NCBI RefSeq assembly: GCF_001592305.1
Contig: NZ_BCWR01000005.1
Coordinates: 372,001 to 436,000 of the forward strand
Direction of reading: 5' to 3'
DNA: 64,000 nt
Source: Hydrogenophaga taeniospiralis CCUG 15921
GTDB lineage: Bacteria; Pseudomonadota; Gammaproteobacteria; Burkholderiales; Burkholderiaceae_C
This document shows, in pieces, positions 10,570 to 23,377 of this stretch (its first letter is position 1; every line of letters begins with the position of its first letter). The translations under genes and the position numbers were made by a program. The notes under the pieces are model-generated. The model was given only the letters and a program-made list of their open reading frames with translations, was not told where the DNA came from and did no database searches.

Positions 10570-13500
10570 TCAGGTGCTGGAGGGTGCCACCGCTGGCGGC
10601 ACCTCCATGGGTTCCGGCCGACGTCCGAACAGCCGCGAAAAGAAATTGGCCACGTCGTCCACGATGGTGAATACCGCCGGAATCACCAGCAGACTCAGGA
10701 AAGTTGAGGTGATCAGGCCACCGATCACGGCCACCGCCATCGGTGAACGGAAACTGCTGTCGGCCGCACCCCAGCCCACCGCAATCGGCAACATCCCCGC
10801 GCCCATGGCGATGGTGGTCATGACGATGGGGCGGGCGCGCTTGTGGCAGGCGTCCAGAATGGCGTGCACCCGGTCCATGCCGTGTTCGCGCCGCGCCTCG
10901 ATCGCGTACTCCACCAGCAGAATCGAGTTCTTCGTGGCCACCCCCATCAGCATGATCAGACCGATCAGCGAGGGCATGGAGAACGCCTTGTTCGTCAGCA
11001 GCAACGCCACGAAAGCGCCGCCCAGCGACAGCGGCAACGCGGCCAGGATGGTGACCGGGTGCAGGAAGGCCTTGAACAGCAGCACCAGCACGATGTAGAT
11101 GCACAGCACACCGGTCAACATCGCCAGACCGAAGCTGGCGAACAGCTCGCCCTGCACCTCGGCGTCGCCGATCTCCAGCACCGACACGCCTGCGGGCAGG
11201 TTGTGGATGCTGGGCAGCTTCTCCACCGCGGTCTTCATGTCGCCCAGCGCAATGCCGGCGAGCTCGACCTCGAAGTTGATGTTGCGCGAGCGGTCGTAGC
11301 GGTCGATCACCGCCGGGCCACCACCAAACGACAGCGTGGCCACCTGCCCCAGCATCACCGGCCCCCGGCTGCCCGGCACTGCCAGGCGCCCCAGCACCTC
11401 CAGGTTCTCGCGCGCGGCGGCGTCCAGCTTGACCACGATGGGCACCTGGCGCTGCGGCAGGTTCATCTTGGGCAAGTCGCTGTCGTAGTCGCCCACGGTG
11501 GCGATGCGCAGGGTTTCGGCGATGGCGCTGCTGGTCACGCCCATCTCGGCGGCGCGGGCCAGATCGGGCGCGACGCTGATCTCGGTGCGCACCAGCGCCG
11601 CGGTGGACTGGATGCTGCCCACGCCCGGGATGGTGCGCAGATCGCGCTCGATCGCCCTGGCCGCGGTGCCCAGCGCGCCGGCGTCGTTGCCGGTCAGGGT
11701 GAGGATGTATTTCTCACCCGAACCGCCCAGGCCCACCTTGCTGCGCACGCCCGGCAGGTTGGACATGGCCGCGCGGATCTGGTTTTCGATGAGCTGCTTG
11801 CGCGGGCGCGTACCGCGCTCGTCGAGCTGGATCGTGAGCGCCGCCTTGCGCGACTCGGCCGCCCCTTGCGGCGCGAACGGATCGGTGCCCGCCGAGCCCG
11901 AACCGATGGTGGTGTAGATCGACTTCACATGGGGCACCGCGCCCACCAGCTGGCGGGCGCGCTCGGCCGTGGCCACGGTCTGCTTGAGCGTGGCGCCGGG
12001 TGGCAGCTCCAGGTAGACCTGCGTCTGCGAGTTGTCGTCCGCCGGGATGAAGCCCTGTGGCAACAGTGGGACCAGCATCAGCGAACCCACGAAGAACGCG
12101 CCGGCGGCCACCATGGTGATCCAGCGGTGGCGGATGCACCAGGCCGCCCAGCCGCCGTAAGTGTGCAGCCAGCCCGGCTCGCTCTGGTTGGTCATCCAGC
12201 CCCAGATGGCGCCCAGCACGCGGTTGCGGCGCGCCCAGGCGGGCCGGTCCTTGGCCAGCACCACGGGCTTGAGCAGGTAGGCCGCCATCATGGGCGTGAG
12301 CGCGCGCGCCACCACCAGTGAAGCGAACACCGCGAACGACGCGGTCCAGCCGAACTGCTTGAAGAATTTGCCCGGGATGCCCGACATGAACGCCGTGGGC
12401 AGGAACACCGCGATCAGGGTGAAGGTGGTGGCGATCACCGCCAGACCGATCTCGTCGGCCGCCTCCATGGCCGCCTGGTAAGGCGTCTTGCCCATGCGCA
12501 TGTGGCGCACGATGTTCTCCACCTCGACGATGGCGTCATCCACCAGAAGCCCCACCACAAGCGACATGGCCAGCAGCGTCACCACGTTGATGGTGAAGCC
12601 CATATAGTGCATGCCGATGAAGGCCGGAATGGCCGACAGCGGCAGCGCCACGGCCGACACCACGGTGGCGCGGAAGTCGCGCAGGAACAGCCAGACCACC
12701 AGCACCGCGAGGATGGCGCCCTCATACAGCAGGGTCATTGATGCGTCGTATTCATCTTCTACCGGTGTCACGAAATCGAACGACTCGGTGATCTTCAGGT
12801 CGGGGCGGCTGGCCTGCAATTCCTTGAGCTTGGCGCGCACGCCATGGCCCACCTCGACCTCACTGGCGCCACGGCTGCGCGCCACCTCGAAGCCCACCAC
12901 CGGCTTGCCGTCGAGGAAAGCGGCGGCCGTGGGTTCGGCGACGGTGTCCTTCACCTCGGCGATCTGGTCCAGGCGGATGCTGCGCCCGTCCGGGAGCGAG
13001 AGCTCCAGACGCGACAGCTCTTCGGCCGAGGTCAGCATGGAGAGCGTGCGCAGCGGCTGCTGGCTGCCGCCCACGTCGGCGCGGCCGCCGGCGCTTTCGA
13101 TCTGCACCTTGGCGAGCTGGCGCGAAATGTCGGCCGCCGTGGCGCCCAGCGCCTGCAGCTTGAGCGGGTCGAGCAGGATCTGCACCTCGCGGTTGACCCC
13201 GCCCACCCGATTGATCGCGCCCACGCCGCGCACCGACAGCAGCAGCTTGGCGATGTCGTTTTCCACGAACCAGGAGATGGCCTCGTCGTCCATCTTGTCA
13301 GAGCTGACGGTGTAGGCCAGCACCGCGCCGCCGGCGAGTTCGAGCTTGTTGATGATGGGTTCGCGCAGGTCGGTGGGCAGATCGCCCCGGATCTTGGCCA
13401 CGGCCGAGCGCACGTCGTCCAGCGCTTCCTGCGTGCTCTTTTCGATGCGGAATTCGGCCGTGATGGAGACCGTGCCGTCCTGCACCTTGGTGTAGATGTG

Positions 13501-13734
13501 CTTGAGCCCCTGCAGCGCGGCCAGGCTGTTCTCGATCTTGCGCGCCACGTCGTTTTCGAGCTGCGTCGGCGCGGCACCGGGCAGGCTGGCCACGATGGTG
13601 ATATTGGGCACGTCCAGGTCGGGGAAGTTCTGCACCTTCATCGACTGGAACGAAAACAGCCCGGCGAGCGTGAGCATGACGAACAGCATCGCCGCGGGGA
13701 TGGGGTTGCGGATGGACCAGGCCGAGACGTTCAT
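10570..13734 (-). CDS. RND efflux pump, inner-membrane permease (AcrB/HAE1-like)
   Basis: This 1054-residue proton-driven exporter has the standard plan of twelve membrane helices in two halves and two large periplasmic loops. The start MNVSAWSIRNPIPAAMLFVM is typical. The paired aspartates of helix 4 are present in GLLVDDAIVEVENIVRHM, and the partner lysine of helix 10 in GVATKNSILLVEYA, so the proton relay looks intact. It is the last gene of a three-gene operon (outer-membrane factor, adaptor, pump) with 4-bp ATGA overlaps. Substrates cannot be read from sequence. The motifs fit drug or organic-compound exporters better than heavy-metal CzcA pumps. Confidence 0.93.
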   Translation of the reverse strand: MNVSAWSIRNPIPAAMLFVMLTLAGLFSFQSMKVQNFPDLDVPNITIVASLPGAAPTQLENDVARKIENSLAALQGLKHIYTKVQDGTVSITAEFRIEKSTQEALDDVRSAVAKIRGDLPTDLREPIINKLELAGGAVLAYTVSSDKMDDEAISWFVENDIAKLLLSVRGVGAINRVGGVNREVQILLDPLKLQALGATAADISRQLAKVQIESAGGRADVGGSQQPLRTLSMLTSAEELSRLELSLPDGRSIRLDQIAEVKDTVAEPTAAAFLDGKPVVGFEVARSRGASEVEVGHGVRAKLKELQASRPDLKITESFDFVTPVEDEYDASMTLLYEGAILAVLVVWLFLRDFRATVVSAVALPLSAIPAFIGMHYMGFTINVVTLLAMSLVVGLLVDDAIVEVENIVRHMRMGKTPYQAAMEAADEIGLAVIATTFTLIAVFLPTAFMSGIPGKFFKQFGWTASFAVFASLVVARALTPMMAAYLLKPVVLAKDRPAWARRNRVLGAIWGWMTNQSEPGWLHTYGGWAAWCIRHRWITMVAAGAFFVGSLMLVPLLPQGFIPADDNSQTQVYLELPPGATLKQTVATAERARQLVGAVPHVKSIYTTIGSGSAGTDPFAPQGAAESRKAALTIQLDERGTRPRKQLIENQIRAAMSNLPGVRSKVGLGGSGEKYILTLTGNDAGALGTAARAIERDLRTIPGVGSIQSTAALVRTEISVAPDLARAAEMGVTSSAIAETLRIATVGDYDSDLPKMNLPQRQVPIVVKLDAAARENLEVLGRLAVPGSRGPVMLGQVATLSFGGGPAVIDRYDRSRNINFEVELAGIALGDMKTAVEKLPSIHNLPAGVSVLEIGDAEVQGELFASFGLAMLTGVLCIYIVLVLLFKAFLHPVTILAALPLSLGGAFVALLLTNKAFSMPSLIGLIMLMGVATKNSILLVEYAIEARREHGMDRVHAILDACHKRARPIVMTTIAMGAGMLPIAVGWGAADSSFRSPMAVAVIGGLITSTFLSLLVIPAVFTIVDDVANFFSRLFGRRPEPMEVPPAVAPSST

Positions 13735-14864
13735 TGCGTCACCTTGACAAGGTCGGCTTCGTTCAGGAAGCCCGCGCCCTGCACCGCTACCGTTTCGTCG
13801 GCCTTGAGTCCGGTGAGCACCTCCACGCGCTCACCGACGCGCCGCCCGGTCGTCACCTTGCGCTGACTCGCCTTGTTCTGCGCGTCGATCACGAACACGA
13901 AGGTGGTGCCGTCGCGCACCACGATGGACTGCGTGGGCACGGTGAGCGCGGTGCTCTCGCCCAGCGCGAAGCTGCCCTTGGCGAAGGTGCCGGCCTTGAG
14001 GTCGCCGTGCCGGGGCAGGTCCACGAACACCAGGATGTTGCGGGTCTGCGGGTCGGCCGTGGGCGCGATGGCGCGCACCGTGCCGGCGATCTGCACCCCG
14101 GTGGCCGCGGTCACCTGGACCTTCTGCCCCAGCTTGATGCGCCCCACTTCGCTGGGCGTGACCTCGCCGCGCCACTCCATGCGCCCCTGGCGCACCAGGC
14201 GAAACAGTTCCTGCCCGGCGCCCACCACCGCGCCCACGGTGGCTGCGCGCGCGGAAATGATGCCGTCGTCCGGCGCCAGCACCCTCGTGTTGTCCAGGCG
14301 CACCTGGGTCGCGCCCAGGGCAGCCTTGGCCGCTTCCCACTGGGCGTGGGCCACTTTTTCCTGGGTCTGGTACTGCGCGATCTGCGAGGCCGACAAGGCG
14401 CCGGTGTCCTGGATCGAACGGGCCCGCTCGGCATCGGCCTTGGCGTTTTCATAGCTGGCCTCGGCCTGCATCAGGCTGGCCCGGCTCTGCAGGCTCTCGG
14501 CGTGGGTGGTCTCGTTGGCAAACACCGCCAGCACCTGGCCCTTGCGCACCACGTCGCCGACGTTGACATTCACCAACGACAGGCGCAGCCCGTTGACCTC
14601 GGCGCCCACGCTGGCCTCCTGCCAGGCGCTGATGTTGCCGTTGGCCTGCAGGGTCATGGCCAGGTTGTCACTGGAAGGCCGGGCCACCGTGATCGTCATG
14701 GACGGCTTGGGGCCGACCTCGTCGGCCGGCAGGGTGGCCTCGGCCGATTGCGCAGGCTGGCGCAGGAACACGGCCAGGACCAGCAGCAACAGCGCCGCCA
14801 GGGCGACCGCCAGCCAGAGCCAGCGTTTGCGGGGAGATGGGGTGTGCAGCGGCGCGGGGTTCAT
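13731..14864 (-). CDS. RND efflux periplasmic adaptor (membrane fusion protein)
   Basis: This 377-residue protein has an N-terminal membrane anchor (WLWLAVALAALLLLVLAVFL, about 15-34). The lipoyl/barrel-sandwich half follows (VNVGDVVRKGQVLAVFANET), then a helical hairpin (LQSRASLMQAEASYENAKAD), the second lipoyl half (LAPDDGIISARAATVGAVVG) and beta-barrel/membrane-proximal domains. This is the HlyD/AcrA order. It links the inner-membrane pump to the outer-membrane channel. It overlaps the genes on both sides by 4 bp, which points to translational coupling and fixed stoichiometry. Confidence 0.93.
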   Translation of the reverse strand: MNPAPLHTPSPRKRWLWLAVALAALLLLVLAVFLRQPAQSAEATLPADEVGPKPSMTITVARPSSDNLAMTLQANGNISAWQEASVGAEVNGLRLSLVNVNVGDVVRKGQVLAVFANETTHAESLQSRASLMQAEASYENAKADAERARSIQDTGALSASQIAQYQTQEKVAHAQWEAAKAALGATQVRLDNTRVLAPDDGIISARAATVGAVVGAGQELFRLVRQGRMEWRGEVTPSEVGRIKLGQKVQVTAATGVQIAGTVRAIAPTADPQTRNILVFVDLPRHGDLKAGTFAKGSFALGESTALTVPTQSIVVRDGTTFVFVIDAQNKASQRKVTTGRRVGERVEVLTGLKADETVAVQGAGFLNEADLVKVTQ

Positions 14865-16282
14865 GACGGCTCTTTGGATGCGTTGAGGGTGTCCAGCGGA
14901 TCAAAGCCGCCGCCCAGGGCGACGTAGAGGCTGATCCAGGCGTTGATGCGTTCTTGCTGCAGCGTCACGGCGCTGCTGTCGGCGTTGAGCTTGAGGCGGC
15001 GCGCCTCCTCGAGCTCGTTCAGGTTGGCCAGGCCCACGCGGTAGCGCGCCTCGGTGGCGTTGAACGAGCGGGTGTAGCCCTCCACGGCGATCCGGGTGGC
15101 GTCCACCCGCTGCTGCAGGCTGGCGAGGCTCACCAGCGCCTGCTCCACCTCGGACACCGCGCGCCGCAGCGTGCCGGCATAGGCCGCGCCAGCGGCGTCG
15201 TACCGGGCCACGGCGGCGTCCGCGCCAGCGCGCAGGCCGGCACGCCCGATCACCGGCAAGCTCAAGGTGAGCGGACCGACCGACCAGCTGTTGAAGGAGC
15301 TGGTGGTGCCCCCACTGGACACCCGGTTGCGCAGCACGTTGCCCGACAGGCTCAGGCTGGGCAGCAGCGCCGCGCGGGCCACGCCCACGCCTTCGCTGGC
15401 GGCCACCAGGTCGCGCTGCGCGCGATAGACGTCGGGACGCTGGCGGATCACCTCCGCCGGTACGGCGTTCACCGCCAGCATGGCTTCGAGCCGGGGGCTG
15501 GCTGGCAAGCCCGGCGCAGCGGCCAGCAGGGCCCGCAGCGTGGGCTCGTCCAGGCCGGTGAGCGCCACCAGCGACTTGAGCTGCCGCTCGCACTGCTCGG
15601 TCTGCTGCTCGGCGCGAATGGCGCCATCGGCGCTGCTGGCGCGCGCCAGGGCGGCCACGGCGGGCGCGGTGAGTCCGGCACGCTCGCTCTGCGCATTGGC
15701 GTTGGCCGTGGCGGCGCGCGAGTCGCGGTCGCCGCTGGCCACGGCGAGCTGCGCCAGGCACAGGCGGTGGGCGAAATAGAGCTGGGCCACCTCGGACGCC
15801 ACCAGCACGCGCGCCTCGTGCCAACCCGCTTGGGCCGCGTCCTGCTGGGCCTGGGCGCGCCGGGCACCGGCCGCCTGGCCGCCCCACACGTCCAGCGCCC
15901 ACGACATCTGGGCGCCCGCGCTCAGGCTGGTGCCCAGGGGCTGCTGGCCCGGGGTTTCGCCGCGCGAGGCGTTGGCCACTGCGGCGACCTGGGGGCCGGC
16001 GGCGCTCTGCGCGCCCGCCAGGTCGGCGCGCGCGGCAAACACCTGCGCCCGTGCAGCGGCGATGCTGGGGCTCAGGGTCTGGGCGCTCTGGATGAACCCG
16101 GTCAACACCGGGTCATCAAACTGGTTCCACCACTGCGTCAGGTTCTGGCTGCTGCCCTGGTGCGCCAGGGGTGGCGCGTACCAGGCTTCGGGCAAGGCCA
16201 CCGCTGTGTCGGTGGGCGGGGTGGTGGTACTGCAAGCGGCCAGCACGGTGGCCAGTGCCGCCATGGCAAACGTTCTCTTCAT
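14861..16282 (-). CDS. RND efflux outer-membrane lipoprotein (NodT/OprM family)
   Basis: This 473-residue protein has a lipoprotein signal (MKRTFAMAALATVLAACSTT; lipobox LAAC, Cys 17). Two OEP repeats follow, rich in long helices with the family signatures WALDVWGGQAAGARRAQAQQ, VIRQRPDVYRAQRDL and YRVGLANLNELEEARR. It forms the trimeric outer-membrane duct of the efflux complex. It is first in the operon. A TetR- or MarR-type regulator is not seen next to it; def lies upstream on the same strand. Confidence 0.93.
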   Translation of the reverse strand: MKRTFAMAALATVLAACSTTTPPTDTAVALPEAWYAPPLAHQGSSQNLTQWWNQFDDPVLTGFIQSAQTLSPSIAAARAQVFAARADLAGAQSAAGPQVAAVANASRGETPGQQPLGTSLSAGAQMSWALDVWGGQAAGARRAQAQQDAAQAGWHEARVLVASEVAQLYFAHRLCLAQLAVASGDRDSRAATANANAQSERAGLTAPAVAALARASSADGAIRAEQQTEQCERQLKSLVALTGLDEPTLRALLAAAPGLPASPRLEAMLAVNAVPAEVIRQRPDVYRAQRDLVAASEGVGVARAALLPSLSLSGNVLRNRVSSGGTTSSFNSWSVGPLTLSLPVIGRAGLRAGADAAVARYDAAGAAYAGTLRRAVSEVEQALVSLASLQQRVDATRIAVEGYTRSFNATEARYRVGLANLNELEEARRLKLNADSSAVTLQQERINAWISLYVALGGGFDPLDTLNASKEPS

Positions 16283-16405
16283 GAAACTCGGAACTCCCCC
16301 ATTGGATGGCTTTTTTGGGCGGTTGACTCTCTGCTGTTTTCACGTCACGGGTGTGACCATGCGTTACGTCCCTGCCGGCATCCCGGGTATTTCCCCCGGG
16401 CGCCT

Positions 16406-16942
16406 TCAGTCGTCCTCGGGCACCAACCCGGGGAACAGCACCTCATTGAACCCGAACCGGCTGAAATCGCGCATGCGCATGGGGTAGAGCTTGCCCACCA
16501 GGTGGTCGCATTCATGCTGCACCACCCGCGCATGAAAACCGGCGGCTTCGCGGTCGATCGGTTTGCCCATGATGTCACAGCCCTGGTAGCGGATGCGCCG
16601 CCAGCGCGGCACCACCCCGCGCAGGCCGGGCACCGACAGACAGCCCTCCCAGTCCTCTTCTTCCTCGTCGCCCAGCGGGGTGATGACCGGGTTGACCAGC
16701 ACCGTGCGCGGCACGGGCGCCGCGTCGGGGTAGCGCGGGTTGGGCATGCCGCTGCCGAAGATCACCACCTGCAGGTCCACGCCGATCTGTGGCGCGGCCA
16801 GGCCCGCGCCGTTGGCGGCGGCCATGGTGTCGAGCAGGTCGGTCACCAGTTGGTGCAATTCGGGGGTGTCGAACGCGGTCACGGGATGCGCCACGCGCAG
16901 CAGGCGCGGGTCGCCCATTTTCAGGATGGTTTGAACGGTCAT
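16406..16942 (-). CDS. def: peptide deformylase
   Basis: This 178-residue metalloenzyme removes the formyl group from N-terminal formyl-methionine. All three motifs are present: [10 protein letters not shown] (46-54), EGCLSVPG (99-106, metal Cys 101) and [10 protein letters not shown] (142-151, His 143, Glu 144, His 147). Length is normal. The N-terminus [18 protein letters not shown] is typical of betaproteobacterial PDF. It is upstream of the efflux operon on the same strand with 123 bases between, so it is probably a separate unit. It is divergent from the cytochrome gene. Confidence 0.96.
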   Translation of the reverse strand: MTVQTILKMGDPRLLRVAHPVTAFDTPELHQLVTDLLDTMAAANGAGLAAPQIGVDLQVVIFGSGMPNPRYPDAAPVPRTVLVNPVITPLGDEEEEDWEGCLSVPGLRGVVPRWRRIRYQGCDIMGKPIDREAAGFHARVVQHECDHLVGKLYPMRMRDFSRFGFNEVLFPGLVPEDD

Positions 16943-17061
16943 GGTGCGGAAATGGATGGCGGTTCAGTGGTTTACCCCGTAGGGTGTCGGGCGCGGGTCG
17001 CGGTACATTGACCTTCGCCCACCGGGCACAGTGTGCCCGGGGCGCTTCAGGAGGATTTTCC

Positions 17062-17451
17062 ATGCATTCATCCCGTTCCGCAGCTACCCGGGCACAGGCC
17101 GCACCGTCCAGGCCTGGGCTCAGCGCCGCGCTCGCCACCGGTTTGCTGCTGGCCGCCGGCCTGGCGCTGTGGAGCGCCCCGGCCCGCGCCCAAGGCGCTG
17201 AGATATTCAAGGGCGCCGACCTCGCGCTGGGCGAGAAGCTCATCGCCGAACACCGCTGCGCGCAATGCCACGCCAGCAAGGTCGGCGGCGACGGCAGCCG
17301 CATCTACAAACCCCAGGGTCGGATCAGCACCGCCGGGCTGCTGCGCGGCATGGTCGAGCAGTGCAACACCACGATGAATCTGCAGATGTTTCCGGAAGAT
17401 GTGACCGCCGTGGCCGCGGTGCTCAACCGCGACCACTACAAGTTCAAATAG
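17062..17451 (+). CDS. small periplasmic c-type cytochrome
   Basis: This 129-residue product starts at the ATG at 17062, preceded by a good AGGAGG ribosome site. A signal sequence ends near AWSAPARAQ-type residues (about 44). One haem attachment motif CAQCH (66-70) follows. Downstream QMFPEDVTAVAAVLNRDHYKF resembles the C-terminal helix of class I cytochromes, and a Met in NLQMFPED could be the second axial ligand. It is short for the class. No electron donor or acceptor gene is adjacent, and its partner is unknown. Confidence 0.8.
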   Translation: MHSSRSAATRAQAAPSRPGLSAALATGLLLAAGLALWSAPARAQGAEIFKGADLALGEKLIAEHRCAQCHASKVGGDGSRIYKPQGRISTAGLLRGMVEQCNTTMNLQMFPEDVTAVAAVLNRDHYKFK

Positions 17452-17544
17452 GCTTTTCCGAGCCACACCCGGTGTGGCGTGCCGCAGACAGAGGCAACCG
17501 GCCCCTGCTTTAGACTGGCTCACCGCTTGTTACAGCACGCCTCC

Positions 17545-18951
17545 ATGTCTTTCTTCACCCCGTTTGCGCCCGCCTGTCTTGCCCTCGGGCTCCTCCTGAG
17601 CACACCGGCCACTCTGGCCCAGGACAAGGCACCGGCCAACGCCACCACCGAAGCCCCCTCGGTGGCACAGGCCGCCCTCCCCGAACCCTCGTCGTCGGCG
17701 CGTGCGCTGTTTTCCCGCTCCAAGGACGGCATCGTGCAGGTGCGGGTGCTGCTGGCCAGCGCGGGCGAGCAGTCGTCGCTGGGCTCCGGGTTTCTGGTGC
17801 GCGACGACGGCGCCCAGGGCGCCTGGGTGGTGACGAACTACCACGTGGTGTCGGCGCTCGCGATCGACCCGCAGAAGTACCGCATCGAGCTGCGCGGCAG
17901 CAACCAGCGCGTGGCCCGGGCCCGGCTGGTGGCCCTGGACGTGGTGCACGACCTGGCCGTGCTGCGCACCGAACCCGAGGCCAGCGCCAGCAACACCGCC
18001 TGGCAGGTGCTCACGCTGCGCGAGGCTCCGCTGGTGCAGGGCAGCAAGGTGTTTTCGCTCGGCAACCCGCTGGAACTCGGGTTCCTGATCTCCGAGGGCA
18101 TCTACAACGGCTCGGTGGAGTCCCGGATCTACGAACAGATGCTGTTTTCGGGCGCGCTCAATTCGGGCATGAGCGGCGGCCCGGCCATCGACGAAAACGG
18201 CCAGGTGGTGGGCGTCAACGTGGCCACCCGCCGCGACGGTGAACAGCTGAGCTTCCTCGTGCCCAAGCGCTATGCGCTCGACCTGCTGCAGACCGCCTGG
18301 CGCAACGACGGCGGCGCACGCCCGGAATGGCGCAGCGAGATCGCCCGGCAGTTGCTGACCCACCAGCACTTCGTGGCGGGCAAGCTGCTCGACCCCGCCG
18401 CCAGTGCCGCGCCCAGTGGTGCCGGAGCGCAGGCGGGCTTCTCCAGCCAGGTGCTCAGTGGCCGCCCGGTGCCCACGCTGGACGGCAACCTCACCAAGTG
18501 CTGGGCCAGCGGCATGGACGGCGAACGCCTGCGCTACCAGCGCGATCGCCTGAACTGCGACCTGCAGTCCGAGCTGTTCGTGCGCGGCAACCTCCACACC
18601 GGCAGCCTGAGCATCGGCCACACCCTGCTGCGCAACGACCGGCTGGCCACCCCCCAGTTCCTCGCCCTGGGTGCGCTGGGCAGCCCCGGCTGGCGCGGCT
18701 TTGGCCAGGGCACGGGCGAGCTCACGCGGGCCGAATGCCAGGACGACTACGTGCAGACCACCAGCCATGTGTACCGCGTGGCCATCTGCGCGCGGGCCTA
18801 CCGCAAGTTCGAAGGCGTGTATGACTACAGCGTGCAGGCCACCCAGGTGGACGACGCCCGGGAACGGCTGAGCAGCCACATCGACCTGCGCGGTTTTTCG
18901 TTTGACAACGCCCAGCGCCTGGGCCGCATGTTCCTGGAGCGGCTGCAATGA
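17545..18951 (+). CDS. exported trypsin-like serine protease
   Basis: This 468-residue protein starts at the ATG at 17545. It has a signal peptide (LALGLLLSTPATLAQ, cut near 25) and then an S1-type protease domain. The triad is visible as His 100 (VTNYHVVSA), Asp 136 (DVVHDLAVL) and Ser 210 (NSGMSGGPAI). No PDZ domain follows. The C-terminal half (about 290-468) is a cysteine-containing domain I do not recognise. The stop overlaps the start of the FHA gene by 4 bp, so the two are coupled and probably act together, with the protease outside and the FHA protein at the inner membrane. Function beyond proteolysis is unknown. Confidence 0.85.
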   Translation: MSFFTPFAPACLALGLLLSTPATLAQDKAPANATTEAPSVAQAALPEPSSSARALFSRSKDGIVQVRVLLASAGEQSSLGSGFLVRDDGAQGAWVVTNYHVVSALAIDPQKYRIELRGSNQRVARARLVALDVVHDLAVLRTEPEASASNTAWQVLTLREAPLVQGSKVFSLGNPLELGFLISEGIYNGSVESRIYEQMLFSGALNSGMSGGPAIDENGQVVGVNVATRRDGEQLSFLVPKRYALDLLQTAWRNDGGARPEWRSEIARQLLTHQHFVAGKLLDPAASAAPSGAGAQAGFSSQVLSGRPVPTLDGNLTKCWASGMDGERLRYQRDRLNCDLQSELFVRGNLHTGSLSIGHTLLRNDRLATPQFLALGALGSPGWRGFGQGTGELTRAECQDDYVQTTSHVYRVAICARAYRKFEGVYDYSVQATQVDDARERLSSHIDLRGFSFDNAQRLGRMFLERLQ

Positions 18952-19910
18952 CCTGGTTTGTCGAACATGTGCACCGCGATGGTTCGGTGCTGGCCCGGGT
19001 GGCGGTGCACGGCGAGGCCTTTCGCATCGGCCGCGCGCTGGACAACGACCTGGTCCTGGACGACGCGCACTGCGCGGCGCACCACGCGTGTCTGCGCCTC
19101 CAGGCCGACGGCAGCGCCGTGCTGGAAGACCTGGGCAGCGTCAACGGCATCGCGCGGCACCCGGGCAAGCCCGCCGGGTCGATCGCCATCACCGGCGAGC
19201 AGCCGCTGCGCGTCGGGCAAAGCCTGCTGCGGGTGCGGTCCACCGACTGGCCGCTGGCGCCCGAAAAACCGCTGTCTTCACGCACGGTATGGCCCTGGGC
19301 CCTGCTCGCCTTGGCGGCGGTGCTGGGCTACAGCGCCTGGGAGGTCTGGCTCAGCGACCTGAACGACAAGTCGCCCCCTTACCTGTACGTGCTGAGCGGC
19401 GTCGCCGCCGTGTTTGGCATCTGGAGCGCCGCCTATGCGCTGTTCGGCCGGCTCATCAGCGGTGTCGACCGCTTCTTTTCCCACTTGCTGATCGCCTGCT
19501 GCGGCTACCTGTGCGCGGAAGCCATCCACGCGGGGCTGGAGTCGCTGGCCTTTTCCACCGGCTGGCTGTGGCCGCTGCAGATCGCGCCCTATGTGCTGAT
19601 CGTGGTGGTGGCCCTGGCGGTGCGCCAGCACCTGCGCCTGGCCGACCCCCGGCACTGGCCCACCACGCGCTGGGGAGTGCTGGTGGTCACGGTGGGCGCC
19701 TTCCTGGTGCCGCTGGGCCAGACCTGGATTTCGCAGCAGCGGCTGAGCGACATCCAGACCATGGAAGAGATTGCCCACCCCGGCTGGCGCCTGGCCCGGC
19801 CCGTGCCGGTGGGGGATTTCAGCGACCGCGCGGCCGCGCTGCAACAGCGCGTGGACGCGGCACGCAGCGCACCGACAGACGAAGAAGCGTCGTGGTGGGA
19901 AGAAGACTGA
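18948..19910 (+). CDS. FHA-domain inner-membrane protein
   Basis: Residues 1-100 of this 320-residue protein form a forkhead-associated domain. The core phosphothreonine-binding motifs are RIGRALDNDLVLDD, then HHACLRLQ (the usual SxxH serine is an alanine position here) and LGSVNGIARHPG. Several membrane helices follow between about 110 and 255 (WPWALLALAAVLGYSAW, YVLIVVVALAV and others). FHA domains read threonine phosphorylation, and no Ser/Thr kinase is in view. Coupled to the upstream protease, it may pass a phospho-signal to the envelope; this is inference. It ends 21 bases from the convergent ligA. Confidence 0.85.
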   Translation: MTWFVEHVHRDGSVLARVAVHGEAFRIGRALDNDLVLDDAHCAAHHACLRLQADGSAVLEDLGSVNGIARHPGKPAGSIAITGEQPLRVGQSLLRVRSTDWPLAPEKPLSSRTVWPWALLALAAVLGYSAWEVWLSDLNDKSPPYLYVLSGVAAVFGIWSAAYALFGRLISGVDRFFSHLLIACCGYLCAEAIHAGLESLAFSTGWLWPLQIAPYVLIVVVALAVRQHLRLADPRHWPTTRWGVLVVTVGAFLVPLGQTWISQQRLSDIQTMEEIAHPGWRLARPVPVGDFSDRAAALQQRVDAARSAPTDEEASWWEED

Positions 19911-19931
19911 ACGGCTGAGCCGCCCCTGGCT

Positions 19932-23343
<3,412 letters not shown>

Positions 23344-23377
23344 GGTGCGAGGAGAAATGGGAGGTGGGGTGGGGTGC

